Shown: positions 32,093-39,081, counted from the stretch's first letter. The stretch is 39,081 bases of DNA from Ureibacillus acetophenoni (GCF_900220965.1 NZ_OBQC01000020.1:1-39081), one strand, 5' to 3'. The notes: generated from the letters alone by a model not told the origin. Numbers and translations: made by a program.

Positions 32093-33205
32093 TTCATCAT
32101 TTTTATTAAAAAGTGTATCATCCAAACGATTTGCGGCTTCCTGCTGCATAGTTGGTAAGATATGACCATAGGTGTCCATTGTAATATTAATTTTACTGTG
32201 ACCTAAGCGTTCAGAGATCAACTTAACTGGTTCATTTTGTGATATCATTAGTGCTACATGTGTATGTCTTAAATCATGGAATCGAATATCTGGTACACCG
32301 GCTTTCTTTACTAATCTTTTAAAACTTCTATTTACGTTTCTTGGAGAGAGGGGTGTACCTTTTGATGTACAGTTAATTACATCCAGATCTCCATAAAATA
32401 TCTCTAATTCTTCCATACGACTTTCAACGATTTGTTTATGTTTCTTCAATTCCTCAACTGTTTTATCAGAAATTGCAATTGTTCTAGTACTTTTTAATGT
32501 TTTCGTACCCATTTTGATTCTTCCTGTATTATCAACAGTCTGATAAATCGATAGAACTTGATCATCAAAATTAACATCTTTCCAACGTAGTCCTAAAATT
32601 TCACCGCGTCTTAGCCCAGTCATTATAGCCAAGAAAAAAACCATATATAAAGGGTCATCTTTTGCAGTCTTTAAAAAACTTAGAATATGGTCCACATTCC
32701 AAAACTTCATTTCTTTTGGGTGTTTTGTTGGTTTCTTAACCTTAGTAGCAGCATTTTCTCTTATTAATCCCTCATTGACTGCTGAATTAAGACATGTTGT
32801 CAAGATACCAAGGATTCTAATAATAGTTGGAACTTTTAATTCCTTTTCATATAAATTTTTAATGAAACCCTGTATGTGTTGAGTTTTAATTTTTGAAATA
32901 ATCACATTTCCTAAGAATGGATTAATGTGATTATTAATAACCCCTTCATACAATCGGAATGTTTGGTCTGCATAAGTATACTCATTTGCTCTTAACCATT
33001 TTGTAATATAATCACTTAGCTGTATCTTACTTGGAATAATTAATGTTCCTTTAAATAAATCGTTTTTGAATTCAGTTAATATTTTTTCTGCTTCTTTTTT
33101 TGTCTTAAATCCTCTTTTTCTAAATTGAGTACGTAAGCCATAGTCATTAGTATAACTATAAGCTATATAGTAAGTACCTCTTTCTTTGTCCACATAAATT
33201 GACAT
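32090..33205 (-). CDS. int: Tyrosine-family site-specific integrase
   Basis: Protein of 371 residues of the phage/ICE integrase group. An N-terminal arm-binding (AP2-like) domain with GTYYIAYSYTNDYG and FKTKKEAEK covers about 1-55, a SAM-like core-binding domain about 62-145, and the catalytic domain from about 165. Catalytic residues are present: Arg in TGLRRGEILGL, Lys in the KTLKSTRTI beta-turn, His and Arg in HDLRHTHVAL, His in LGHSKINIT and the nucleophile Tyr in MDTYGHI. ATG at 33205 behind AAAGGATAA; a TTG six bases earlier is also in frame. It reads toward the tRNA-Val gene, the expected arrangement for an element integrated there. Confidence 0.96.
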   Translation of the reverse strand: MSIYVDKERGTYYIAYSYTNDYGLRTQFRKRGFKTKKEAEKILTEFKNDLFKGTLIIPSKIQLSDYITKWLRANEYTYADQTFRLYEGVINNHINPFLGNVIISKIKTQHIQGFIKNLYEKELKVPTIIRILGILTTCLNSAVNEGLIRENAATKVKKPTKHPKEMKFWNVDHILSFLKTAKDDPLYMVFFLAIMTGLRRGEILGLRWKDVNFDDQVLSIYQTVDNTGRIKMGTKTLKSTRTIAISDKTVEELKKHKQIVESRMEELEIFYGDLDVINCTSKGTPLSPRNVNRSFKRLVKKAGVPDIRFHDLRHTHVALMISQNEPVKLISERLGHSKINITMDTYGHILPTMQQEAANRLDDTLFNKNDE

Positions 33206-33223
33206 TGACAATTATCCTTTCTA

Positions 33224-33315
33224 ATGCCAACCCCAGTTTATTGTTACCGACAATAACATTATACAATATTTTTATTAATCTATTGATATTTTAAATTCAA
33301 ATACTGGTTGGCAAT
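33224..33315. promoter_or_regulatory. Inverted GCCAACC/GGTTGGC pair flanking the integrase promoter region
   Basis: ATGCCAACCCCAGT (33224-33237) and ACTGGTTGGCAAT (33303-33315) are inverted copies with one inserted base. Between them lies TTATTGT/ACAATAA symmetry (33239-33257). This could bind integrase, excisionase or the neighbouring repressor. Confidence 0.4.
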
Positions 33316-33326
33316 GTTTGTATTAT

Positions 33327-33887
33327 TCATGATGTTTTAGGAATTTGATCTTCTTTCAAAGTAGAATTGATATAATTAATAACTTCATTTCTTTGTTCTA
33401 CGTTTAACTTAGATAGGCCAGTACTGATTACATCACAAAAAAACATGAAGTCTTCCTTATTACTAGTGATCAGTAAATCTAAATTTGAAATAACAGGCTG
33501 TGCCCTTGTATAATCGCTCTCTATAAATTTACATAGTGCTGAGCATATTTTCTCAAATTTCATTTTGCTTTCTTCAATTCCATCGTCTAACCAAGGTAAT
33601 ATATCTGTTGAATAAACCTCATTAACGTCATCCTGTTGCGTTTTAAATGTATCAGGTGGCTTAGTACCATTTGTTGCAATTAATGATTCTGCAACGTCTT
33701 GAGGGACATTGAGACAATCAATTAATTTCTTTGTTACATAATAATTTGGCTTTTTTATTGAACCTCTTTCAAGTTGAGCCACATAAGTATCAGTCATCCC
33801 AATCCTTCTTGATAACTCTCTAGAACCAATTCCGAGTTTTTCTCTGTAACGTTTAATAATATCTCCGAACTGATTAATAATCATCAT
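33327..33887 (-). CDS. Xre-family repressor of the integrated element
   Basis: Protein of 186 residues. The N-terminal HTH_3 domain (about 6-62) reads IIKRYREKLGIGSRELSRRIGMTDTYVAQLERGSIKKPNYYVTKKLIDCLNV. The C-terminal part (about 70-186) is mostly helical without a LexA-type peptidase dyad, so induction would not be by self-cleavage. ATG at 33887 after GGAGGTGG; a second ATG three bases on is equally placed. It is divergent from the excisionase-like gene across an operator-rich region, the standard cI/xis-type switch. Confidence 0.88.
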   Translation of the reverse strand: MMIINQFGDIIKRYREKLGIGSRELSRRIGMTDTYVAQLERGSIKKPNYYVTKKLIDCLNVPQDVAESLIATNGTKPPDTFKTQQDDVNEVYSTDILPWLDDGIEESKMKFEKICSALCKFIESDYTRAQPVISNLDLLITSNKEDFMFFCDVISTGLSKLNVEQRNEVINYINSTLKEDQIPKTS

Positions 33888-33898
33888 TTACCACCTCC

Positions 33899-34042
33899 TT
33901 AATCATCACTTTTGACAAATCATTAGGTTTTTATTCTTTTTATGACCAATCTTTAAGAGTTCTTTATCTAAATGATTTTTAATGTGATGAATATTAATCA
34001 AAAGTATTAATCATAATAATGTTGATTTAATCATCAATAGTA
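33899..34042. promoter_or_regulatory. Operator region with repeated TGAT/ATCA half-sites
   Basis: Between the divergent repressor and HTH genes, TTAATCATCA-like half-sites recur at about 33899-33906, 33918-33924, 33973-33978, 33981-34006, 34008-34014 and 34022-34037. The best dyad is TGATGAATATTAATCA (33983-33998), with only one mismatched pair. Likely binding sites of the Xre repressor. Confidence 0.5.
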
Positions 34043-34056
34043 AATGGAGGAATTAT

Positions 34057-34248
34057 ATGACTAACAAGTATGAAGACTTACCAGATGTATTGACAGTCGA
34101 TCAAGTTCGCTTGTTTTTAGGAATAGGGCGTACCCAAGCGTATGAATTGGTTCATACTGAGCTTAAACATATCAATATTGGTCGAAGAATCTTAGTTCCA
34201 AAAAGTGCTCTTCTTAAGCTTCTTGAAGGGGAAGAAAACGTAAATTGA
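34057..34248 (+). CDS. xis: Excisionase-like HTH_17 DNA-binding protein
   Basis: Protein of 63 residues consisting of one winged-helix excisionase-type domain: LTVDQVRLFLGIGRTQAYELVHTELKHINIGRRILVPKSALLKLLE. This is the MerR/excisionase fold found next to integrases of Gram-positive elements, where it directs excision. ATG at 34057 behind ATGGAGGAATT. Its stop overlaps the start of a 24-codon ORF. The symbol is given by context and fold; a role as a general regulator is possible. Confidence 0.7.
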   Translation: MTNKYEDLPDVLTVDQVRLFLGIGRTQAYELVHTELKHINIGRRILVPKSALLKLLEGEENVN

Positions 34249-34319
34249 TTATTAAAGTGTGTGTTTTAAATAAGAACGGGGAATTAGTTAAAGATAGGTT
34301 CGTACTAGTTAGCAGGTAA
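34245..34319 (+). CDS. 24-residue ORF coupled to the excisionase-like gene
   Basis: Starts at TTG 34245, sharing TTGA with the stop codon of the previous gene, and ends at the left arm of a terminator. Predicted product MIIKVCVLNKNGELVKDRF followed by VLVSR. Overlap and position suggest a translationally coupled microprotein; no family known. It may be a chance frame. Confidence 0.3.
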   Translation: MIIKVCVLNKNGELVKDRFVLVSR

Positions 34320-34348
34320 TTCATATTTGAATTTGTACCTGCTTTTTT
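34311..34348 (+). terminator. Rho-independent terminator of the early operon
   Basis: AGCAGGTA (34311-34318) pairs with TACCTGCT (34336-34343), with inner AATTCA/TGAATT, and is followed by TTTTT. Confidence 0.85.
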
Positions 34349-34457
34349 CATTTTAATACCTTCTATATTGTAAATTAGAAAATCACCAATAATGTATGAT
34401 CTATTATCCTAACTGTAAAATTATGATTTAATATAAGTAAACAAAGAAGGGGTTATA

Positions 34458-35207
34458 ATGATGCAAATTGCTAAAACACATCATATTCAAATTGATTGGG
34501 AAGGACCTTATAAATTAGATGAACTACATACTTTGCAAAACGAAGAAACTGATTATGGAATTTATCAAATTTATGGAAAGCATCAAATATACGGGAGTGA
34601 TGTACTTTTGTATATTGGAAAAGCCGATCAACAAACTGTTGGAAAGAGGATTTTACAAGAAGGTTGGGAGTATGTAAATGATTCTAATAATATCAAAATT
34701 TACATTGGAAGATTACATGGACGACAAACTCCAACTAATGATGAATGGTCTAGAGAAATCGACTTAGCTGAAAGTTTATTAATTTATGTACATAAACCAG
34801 CATTTAATTCGAAAAGCATCGCATCAGTTTCAGACACGGAACTTCAGGACATACATATTTTGAATTGGGGTAATCATCGAGACCTTTTACCTGAAGTTTC
34901 AGGATTGAGGTGGACTAGTAAATTAGATGATATGAATTACGAAGTGTATAAATTTATTGGGTATGAAGAAATTAGAAAACCTATTGAGGGGTATGAAGGA
35001 TACTATGAAATATCTGAAACAGGTAAAATATATTCAGTGAAAAGCCAAAGATTCATGGCAAGAAGTGACGATGAATATGGTTTCCATATTGTGAAGTTAT
35101 CTAAAAATGGAATCTCAAAGAATTATAATGTTTATAAATTATGGAAAGAGGAATTTCCTAATCTATCTGAATCAATGTTTAAAGGGGCAAAGGAACGAAT
35201 TTATTAA
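34458..35207 (+). CDS. GIY-YIG nuclease-like protein with C-terminal NUMOD4 motif
   Basis: Protein of 249 residues. The N-terminal half has a complete GIY-YIG signature: DYGIYQIYG, then LLYIGKAD, Arg in VGKRILQ, the catalytic Glu in LAESLLIYVHKPAFN and the Asn that closes the motif (about residues 34-118). The C-terminal part (about 173-230) matches NUMOD4: EEIRKPIEGYEGYYEISETGKIYSVKS, a small DNA-binding module usually found with HNH homing endonucleases. No HNH motif is present. The combination suggests a sequence-specific nicking or cutting enzyme of the mobile element. Two successive ATGs at 34458 and 34461 follow GAAGGGG. Host target unknown. Confidence 0.75.
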   Translation: MMQIAKTHHIQIDWEGPYKLDELHTLQNEETDYGIYQIYGKHQIYGSDVLLYIGKADQQTVGKRILQEGWEYVNDSNNIKIYIGRLHGRQTPTNDEWSREIDLAESLLIYVHKPAFNSKSIASVSDTELQDIHILNWGNHRDLLPEVSGLRWTSKLDDMNYEVYKFIGYEEIRKPIEGYEGYYEISETGKIYSVKSQRFMARSDDEYGFHIVKLSKNGISKNYNVYKLWKEEFPNLSESMFKGAKERIY

Positions 35208-35362
35208 ATAAAGACAAAAACTATTAGTACAATATTAAATAATCTTGAGTATTGCTCAAACGTTTTAATTTAGAATAGTAATTAAGATTGTGAATAATTG
35301 CACTTAAACAAACGGCACAAACAAGAGGAGCAGAATGGGATACACCTCACAAATGGTCTGCT

Positions 35363-35590
35363 ATGCACGAGATACCGTATATCTACTCAGGGGCAATTAG
35401 TGATAATGATATTAAAGAAATTAATGCTGGAGGAGAAAAAGCAAAGATTATTGATGTAGAAGGAAACAAAAGGTTTTGGTATGCTATCAGCCCTGCTAAA
35501 GAAGTTCAAGTAAAGTTTGTTAGAAAAGATGGTACTGAGGAAATAGTAGAATCCATGGATGCAGAAATGCTCAAAGATTGGAAAAAATAA
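35363..35590 (+). CDS. Hypothetical fragment, probably the 3' end of a larger gene
   Basis: A 75-residue frame (MHEIPYIYSGAISDNDIKEI and so on, ending AEMLKDWKK). The frame stays open upstream to about 35294 with sensible codons (TRGAEWDTPHKWSA before the Met) but no start with a ribosome site, so the N-terminal part of the gene seems lost. No family recognised. It follows the GIY-YIG gene by 155 bases. Confidence 0.35.
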   Translation: MHEIPYIYSGAISDNDIKEINAGGEKAKIIDVEGNKRFWYAISPAKEVQVKFVRKDGTEEIVESMDAEMLKDWKK

Positions 35591-35609
35591 CAGTTGTTAT
35601 TAAACTACC

Positions 35610-35640
35610 ATGTAAGAACGATATTTTCTTACATTTTCTG
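35610..35640 (+). terminator. Terminator-like hairpin
   Basis: A perfect 9-bp stem ATGTAAGAA (35610-35618)/TTCTTACAT (35626-35634), 7-nt loop, followed by a short TTT. Confidence 0.55.
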
Positions 35641-35695
35641 TGGTAAATTTCTAATTCATGGATGGTAACGGAGGGCGTTTCTTTAAGAAGGAGAA

Positions 35696-35794
35696 ATGCC
35701 TGTTCTTTTTGAAGTAAAGAAGGCAGAAGAGTCGAATAAGGGACATAAAAAACGTTCTTTAAAAGGAGAATTATTAAGCATAAGCAATTTATAG
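35696..35794 (+). CDS. Short ORF before the SRPBCC gene
   Basis: A 32-residue ORF starting at ATG 35696, close behind AAGAAGGAG, with a lysine-rich product (MPVLFEVKKAEESNKGHKKR, then SLKGELLSISNL). It overlaps the start of the next gene in another frame. Good ribosome site, but no family known; it could be a leader peptide or a chance frame. Confidence 0.3.
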   Translation: MPVLFEVKKAEESNKGHKKRSLKGELLSISNL

Positions 35795-36231
35795 AAGCAC
35801 CTGTGATTGTGTGCTTTGACCTTGCAAGAAACGTAGATATACATACTAAAACTACTACTAAAACTAAGGAAAAAGCTATTGGTGGGGTTACACAGGGGTT
35901 ATTAGAAGAGGGCGATACTGTTACTTGGGAAGCCACGCATTTTGGTATTAAACAAAGGCTAACGGCTAAAGTAACTCATATGGAAAAGCCTACTTTGTTT
36001 GTTGATATTATGGTAAAAGGGGCATTTAGTTCTTTTACTCACACACATCAATTTATAGAAGAAAAGGGTGGAACTCTAATGATTGATACATTTGAGTATA
36101 AATCACCTTTTGGTTCTATTGGTATGATTGCTGACAAATTATTTTTGGAAAAGTATATGACAGAATTTATAATTTCTCGTGCAAAAGAACAAAAAAAAGA
36201 ACTAAAAAGGATTGCAGAAAGTGCAAAATAA
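35773..36231 (+). CDS. SRPBCC/START-like fold ligand-binding protein
   Basis: Protein of about 152 residues of the SRPBCC (polyketide cyclase/Bet v1-like) superfamily, recognisable by the start KHKQFIEAPVIVCFDLARNVDIHT, then EGDTVTWEATHFGIKQRLTAKV, FTHTHQF and the long C-terminal helix. Full-length homologous sequence begins at about 35773, where the codon is ATT, four bases after AAGGAG; the first standard start is the GTG at 35803, which would delete the first strand. I give the longer form. Either an ATT start is used or the ATG was lost by mutation. Function unknown; relatives bind hydrophobic ligands. Confidence 0.7.
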   Translation: MKHKQFIEAPVIVCFDLARNVDIHTKTTTKTKEKAIGGVTQGLLEEGDTVTWEATHFGIKQRLTAKVTHMEKPTLFVDIMVKGAFSSFTHTHQFIEEKGGTLMIDTFEYKSPFGSIGMIADKLFLEKYMTEFIISRAKEQKKELKRIAESAK

Positions 36232-36388
36232 CTTATTAAACTTACGAATGTAATAATTAAAGATCATAAGGTTACTTTTGCAGTTCTTCTTCAACTATCG
36301 GGCAATTAAGTTGAAAAAGGATTCTTGATAAAAGTAGTATTTTGTTAGTTATATTGGATCAAGAGAGTATATAACGGAGTATATTCTC

Positions 36389-36445
36389 CATCCTAAATAA
36401 ACACATCAATCCTGTGATTAATGTGTTTATTTAGTTATGGGATGG
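36389..36445 (+). promoter_or_regulatory. Long hairpin at the start of the BNR-protein gene
   Basis: A perfect 14-bp stem (36393-36406 with 36421-36434), 14-nt loop, extended by CCATC (36388-36392) with GATGG (36441-36445). The right arm runs up to the translation start region and can mask the ribosome site. No T tract. Confidence 0.6.
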
Positions 36446-36453
36446 TGGTAATT

Positions 36454-37908
36454 TTGAGTTTCTTAAAAAAAATCTCTTATTTGTTAGTTATTTTTTTAGT
36501 TCTTGTAAATTTGTTTGATCATGAAGCAGTCGCTTCTGATGGTGAAGTTACGCTAAAAGAAGCAATTAACATTGGATTGCAGAGAGCAAAAGAATGGAAT
36601 GAAAAAGCAACGCTCACAAGTATAAACAGTGTAGATGAAACGATGGGTGGGTCGAGAGGAGAAAAAGGGAAACGCTTTAATTGGTTTATGATATTTATAG
36701 TTCCAGGTACAGAAGATTATGTTCTGATTGGTATCTCAGATAAGAAAATTACCGTTTTTAGACCAAGTAAGCAAACTCCAGATCCAACAATACCCCTCGA
36801 TGAGATTAAGTTCGATAGCTCTGATGTTCTCCAAATAGCAAAAGATAAATACGGACTAAAGCAAGGCAAAGATTGGGCAACAGGATATCATTTTATGCTT
36901 GATAGTATCGATGGTAAGCCTATTCTAACTGTGGTTGGAAATGACTATGACAACCGCTTTACTCGAATTTCATTCAATGCCCAAAACGGTGAAGTAGTCA
37001 GTGCCATTCATAAATTACCCTACGGTGGAGGATTAATATCTAGACGTAATGGCACTGATAACCTAACAAAAAAAGGGATGGCAATTACGGGAGTTGTCGC
37101 TGGAAAAAACTATTTAGTTGTATGGGGAGATAGAAAGCCAACTCAATTTAGTACAACCAAGCAACCTTTTGTTGAATGGAGCGAGAACAATGGAGAAACA
37201 TGGACAGAGCTCCAAACAAATAATTATGTAACACATACGTGGTTTGATAGGAACAATCAATTATACGTAGCTACGGATAAAGAATTATGGGCAGGTATTA
37301 CTTCAAAAGGTAAAGGCACTAAAATTCTCTCATTAGAACAGATTATTGAGAACATCGACTATTCAATTAACAACAATATTGCTGTGATATCGAATGAAAA
37401 TATTTACTATACAATCAATCAAGGGGAGAGTTGGGAACAAGCTATTGTTCCTAAACCACTTTATGTGGTTCAAATATCGGACAATGGTGATTTGGTAGGG
37501 TTAACAGAAGAAAGAAAGATATTACAAATGACAAATGGTGGATGGAATGAGATAACCATGCCGAATAGTAATGAAGTACCTTATGACATGAAAGTAATTA
37601 ATAATGAGCTATTCATTACCACACAAAGTGGAATTTATAACCGAGATCTTCAAGAGGAAAATTGGAGAAAAATTAAAGTTGATGAAGTTTTAGTTAAATT
37701 TATTAAAAAAGGTGAGAAATTATTCGGATATGCAGATAGAGGTGAAGCTATTTATTCCATCAACACTAAAGATGAAAGAAAACTTGAAAAAGTGTTTGAT
37801 GCGGGGGATTCCATAGTTATGGATGTGGATATCATGGGCGATACATTATGGATTGCAACCATACCAAATTATTCGTGGGAGGAAATGAAAATACACAAAG
37901 GACAATAA
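36454..37908 (+). CDS. Secreted protein with BNR/beta-propeller repeats
   Basis: Protein of about 484 residues. Signal peptide: SFLKKISYLLVIFLVLVNLF ending near AVAS. Residues about 40-190 are a PepSY-like/alpha-beta region (SSDVLQIAKDKYG, FTRISFNAQNGEVVSAI). From about 215 to the end a beta-propeller is suggested by Asp-box-type repeats: WSENNGETWTEL, IYYTINQGESWEQA, NGGWNEI. Such proteins are exported and often bind sugars or proteins. The start is uncertain: TTG at 36454 after GATGGTGG is preferred; ATG at 36442 and 36421 are in frame. It is probably cargo of the integrated element. Confidence 0.6.
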   Translation: MSFLKKISYLLVIFLVLVNLFDHEAVASDGEVTLKEAINIGLQRAKEWNEKATLTSINSVDETMGGSRGEKGKRFNWFMIFIVPGTEDYVLIGISDKKITVFRPSKQTPDPTIPLDEIKFDSSDVLQIAKDKYGLKQGKDWATGYHFMLDSIDGKPILTVVGNDYDNRFTRISFNAQNGEVVSAIHKLPYGGGLISRRNGTDNLTKKGMAITGVVAGKNYLVVWGDRKPTQFSTTKQPFVEWSENNGETWTELQTNNYVTHTWFDRNNQLYVATDKELWAGITSKGKGTKILSLEQIIENIDYSINNNIAVISNENIYYTINQGESWEQAIVPKPLYVVQISDNGDLVGLTEERKILQMTNGGWNEITMPNSNEVPYDMKVINNELFITTQSGIYNRDLQEENWRKIKVDEVLVKFIKKGEKLFGYADRGEAIYSINTKDERKLEKVFDAGDSIVMDVDIMGDTLWIATIPNYSWEEMKIHKGQ

Positions 37909-38282
37909 AATTCCAAGTAAATCTAAGGTATATTATGAAACATCTCACTTACTAATAGGGGCATTAGTTCAATAAGAAAAAATTAAACTTTATAATATAA
38001 AGAAGTAGATAATTACTCAAACAGATAACCGTTATTTTGATTAATCTTTATTCAAAATAATGGTTTTATATTTTATTGTGTTTATGGATTGACAGGTGTT
38101 TTTTTATAAACCTTTGTACCAATTAGTAGAGATATAACATTCTACTTTTAAGTTTGGATGTCAAGATTCAATTGACCATGTAAGGTTTATTGAACTGGTA
38201 CATTACTTGTTATACCAATTAGATAGGGAAGATAAGATGACTGAGAGGGGATTATTACCTTTTTTCATATTCCTATTGAAAA
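37909..38282. other. Intergenic stretch without a gene
   Basis: No supported gene. It contains the terminator at 38027-38068 and two exact copies of TACCAATTAG (38117-38126 and 38213-38222). Low-complexity AT-rich sequence otherwise. Confidence 0.45.
38027..38068 (+). terminator. Rho-independent terminator downstream of the BNR-protein gene
   Basis: A 14-bp stem AACCGTTATTTTGA/TCAAAATAATGGTT with one G-T pair, followed by TTATATTTT. Confidence 0.8.
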
Positions 38283-38303
38283 GCACCCTTGTATAAGAGT
38301 GCT
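38282..38303 (-). terminator. Terminator-like hairpin after the 71-residue gene
   Basis: AGCACTCT/AGGGTGCT on the minus strand (38303-38296 with 38289-38282), then a short T run. Confidence 0.6.
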
Positions 38304-38316
38304 CAAAAAATACATT

Positions 38317-38532
38317 TCATTTTAGAGTTTTTTTGAGATTCTCTATATCTAGTTGCATTAACTTTCTTACAGTTTGCTCAGATTCAATCGAATTAATGTC
38401 GTAATCATTTATTATTGTGTTTTTAATACTATTTACTATTCCCCAGAAATAAGATTGGTTATTAGATTCTAATGTTGGGAAGGCCTTCTCAGTTTCTTCT
38501 ATTGCTAGTTCTTCGATTCGTTCATTAGTCAT
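38317..38532 (-). CDS. Small hypothetical protein
   Basis: Protein of 71 residues, acidic and helical (MTNERIEELAIEETEKAFP at the start, RKLMQLDIENLKKTLK at the end). ATG at 38532 behind AAAAGGAGATATT; a terminator follows. The good ribosome site and terminator support a real gene. No family recognised. Confidence 0.6.
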   Translation of the reverse strand: MTNERIEELAIEETEKAFPTLESNNQSYFWGIVNSIKNTIINDYDINSIESEQTVRKLMQLDIENLKKTLK

Positions 38533-38794
38533 CTGAATATCTCCTTTTAAAAAAGTGATAATTACATTTCTATAATATTCTTATAAAACTGACTTAATAC
38601 TATTTTATCTATGAAATTAAAACACAATAATAACACTGCTTATGCTAGGTTTAAAATCTAATTACAATTAACTACTCTTGCATTGAGTTGTAAGCTGATA
38701 GCAGGGTATTGAAGTAAAATATATTCACTCTCACTAGGGGTGCATTGTAATTAAAATATTATTGGAATGTTGAATAGAACTTCTAAGCACTTAG

Positions 38795-39037
38795 TCAATT
38801 TAAGTTTGTATCATTAATTAATTGCTCTACCAGCTTAATAATATCACTTGGAGCAATCTCTAACACATTGGCAATCTTAAAAATTGTAGAAAGCGTTGGC
38901 TGTCGTTGTGCTCGTTCTAAAAGTCCTATGTATGTCCTATCTAAATCACATTTTAATGCTAATTCTTCTTGAGAAAGATGGGCATCTGTATTTCGCAAGT
39001 AAAAATTGAGCCATTTATTAATTAAAAACTGAGCCAC
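38795..39037 (-). CDS. Xre-family regulator resembling restriction-modification C proteins
   Basis: Protein of about 80 residues: LSQEELALKCDLDRTYIGLLERAQRQPTLSTIFKIANVLEIAPSDIIKLVEQL. The RTYI, ER and PTL-TIFKIA pattern is the HTH_3 form common in controller (C) proteins of restriction-modification systems, though also in phage regulators. The start is uncertain: a stop codon (39038-39040) directly precedes the GTG at 39037 and no ribosome site is obvious, so the N-terminus may depend on coupling to an upstream gene cut off by the window end. Confidence 0.6.
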   Translation of the reverse strand: MAQFLINKWLNFYLRNTDAHLSQEELALKCDLDRTYIGLLERAQRQPTLSTIFKIANVLEIAPSDIIKLVEQLINDTNLN

Positions 39038-39079
39038 TTAAACCGAACTATTTTCTAGCCATTCTTTTGTATCTAATAT
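39038..39079 (-). CDS. Possible 3' end of an upstream gene at the window edge
   Basis: Read on the minus strand, the last 13 codons ILDTKEWLENSSV end at TAA directly before the GTG start of the Xre gene. The frame is open to the window edge. It is too short to judge. Confidence 0.2.
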   Translation of the reverse strand: MLDTKEWLENSSV

Positions 39080-39081
39080 TC

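Noticed and set aside
34869..34876. TCGAGACC, an 8-base match to the tRNA 3' end, as a possible attR
   Set aside because: Only eight bases, inside a coding gene; integrase core sites are normally longer, so it is likely chance.
35571..35936. 121-residue minus-strand frame with a hydrophobic start
   Set aside because: Antisense to the clear SRPBCC coding sequence and the hairpin before it; no ribosome site.

Overview
The window reads as chromosomal DNA of a low-GC Gram-positive rod of the family Bacillaceae. The evidence is strongly AT-rich DNA, AGGAGG-type ribosome sites with frequent GTG/TTG starts, short U-tract terminators after most genes, an Amj-type lipid II flippase, and a three-gene block (DUF2975, YozG-like Xre, DUF817) in the order of Bacillus subtilis yoaS-yozG-yoaT. 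I cannot name the genus from sequence alone.

Region 1 (1-19,900) is mostly small independent housekeeping or accessory units. In order they are a PH-domain protein, a permease with an M20 amidohydrolase, a GNAT acetyltransferase, Amj, an isochorismatase-fold hydrolase with a small FlbD-like protein, an acryloyl-CoA reductase-like enzyme, a CXXC-CXXC membrane protein, a DUF4367 lipoprotein, an AI-2E family exporter, and a LysM-NlpC/P60 cell-wall hydrolase. These are followed by a methyltransferase, a D-2-hydroxyacid dehydrogenase, the yoaS-yozG-yoaT block, a nucleoside hydrolase and a YrzF-like kinase. Decayed genes and palindromes lie between them: a gene split by one frameshift, a short-chain dehydrogenase remnant, an array of palindromic repeats, and a probable unknown structured RNA on the minus strand with two hexapeptide mini-ORFs.

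Region 2 (19,920-24,710) is a redox and export cassette. A divergent TetR regulator faces a Tat-signal gluconate-2-dehydrogenase subunit 3, a GMC flavoprotein with a cysteine cluster, TatC, TatA and a small membrane protein. The substrate carries its own translocase, as phoD-tatAd-tatCd does in B. subtilis.

Region 3 (24,927-31,825) is a type III restriction-modification locus in the unusual order mod-res-mod. The two Mod proteins share their N-terminal and C-terminal parts but have unrelated central target-recognition regions, so a single Res could in principle be served by two specificities. This is the most interesting system in the window.

Region 4 (31,906 to the right edge) begins at a tRNA-Val(GAC) gene with an unusual C at position 33. 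It continues with a tyrosine integrase reading toward the tRNA, a Xre repressor, a divergent excisionase-like HTH protein, a GIY-YIG/NUMOD4 protein, fragments, a SRPBCC protein, a secreted BNR-repeat protein and another Xre regulator. This looks like the left end of an integrated element whose right end lies beyond the window.
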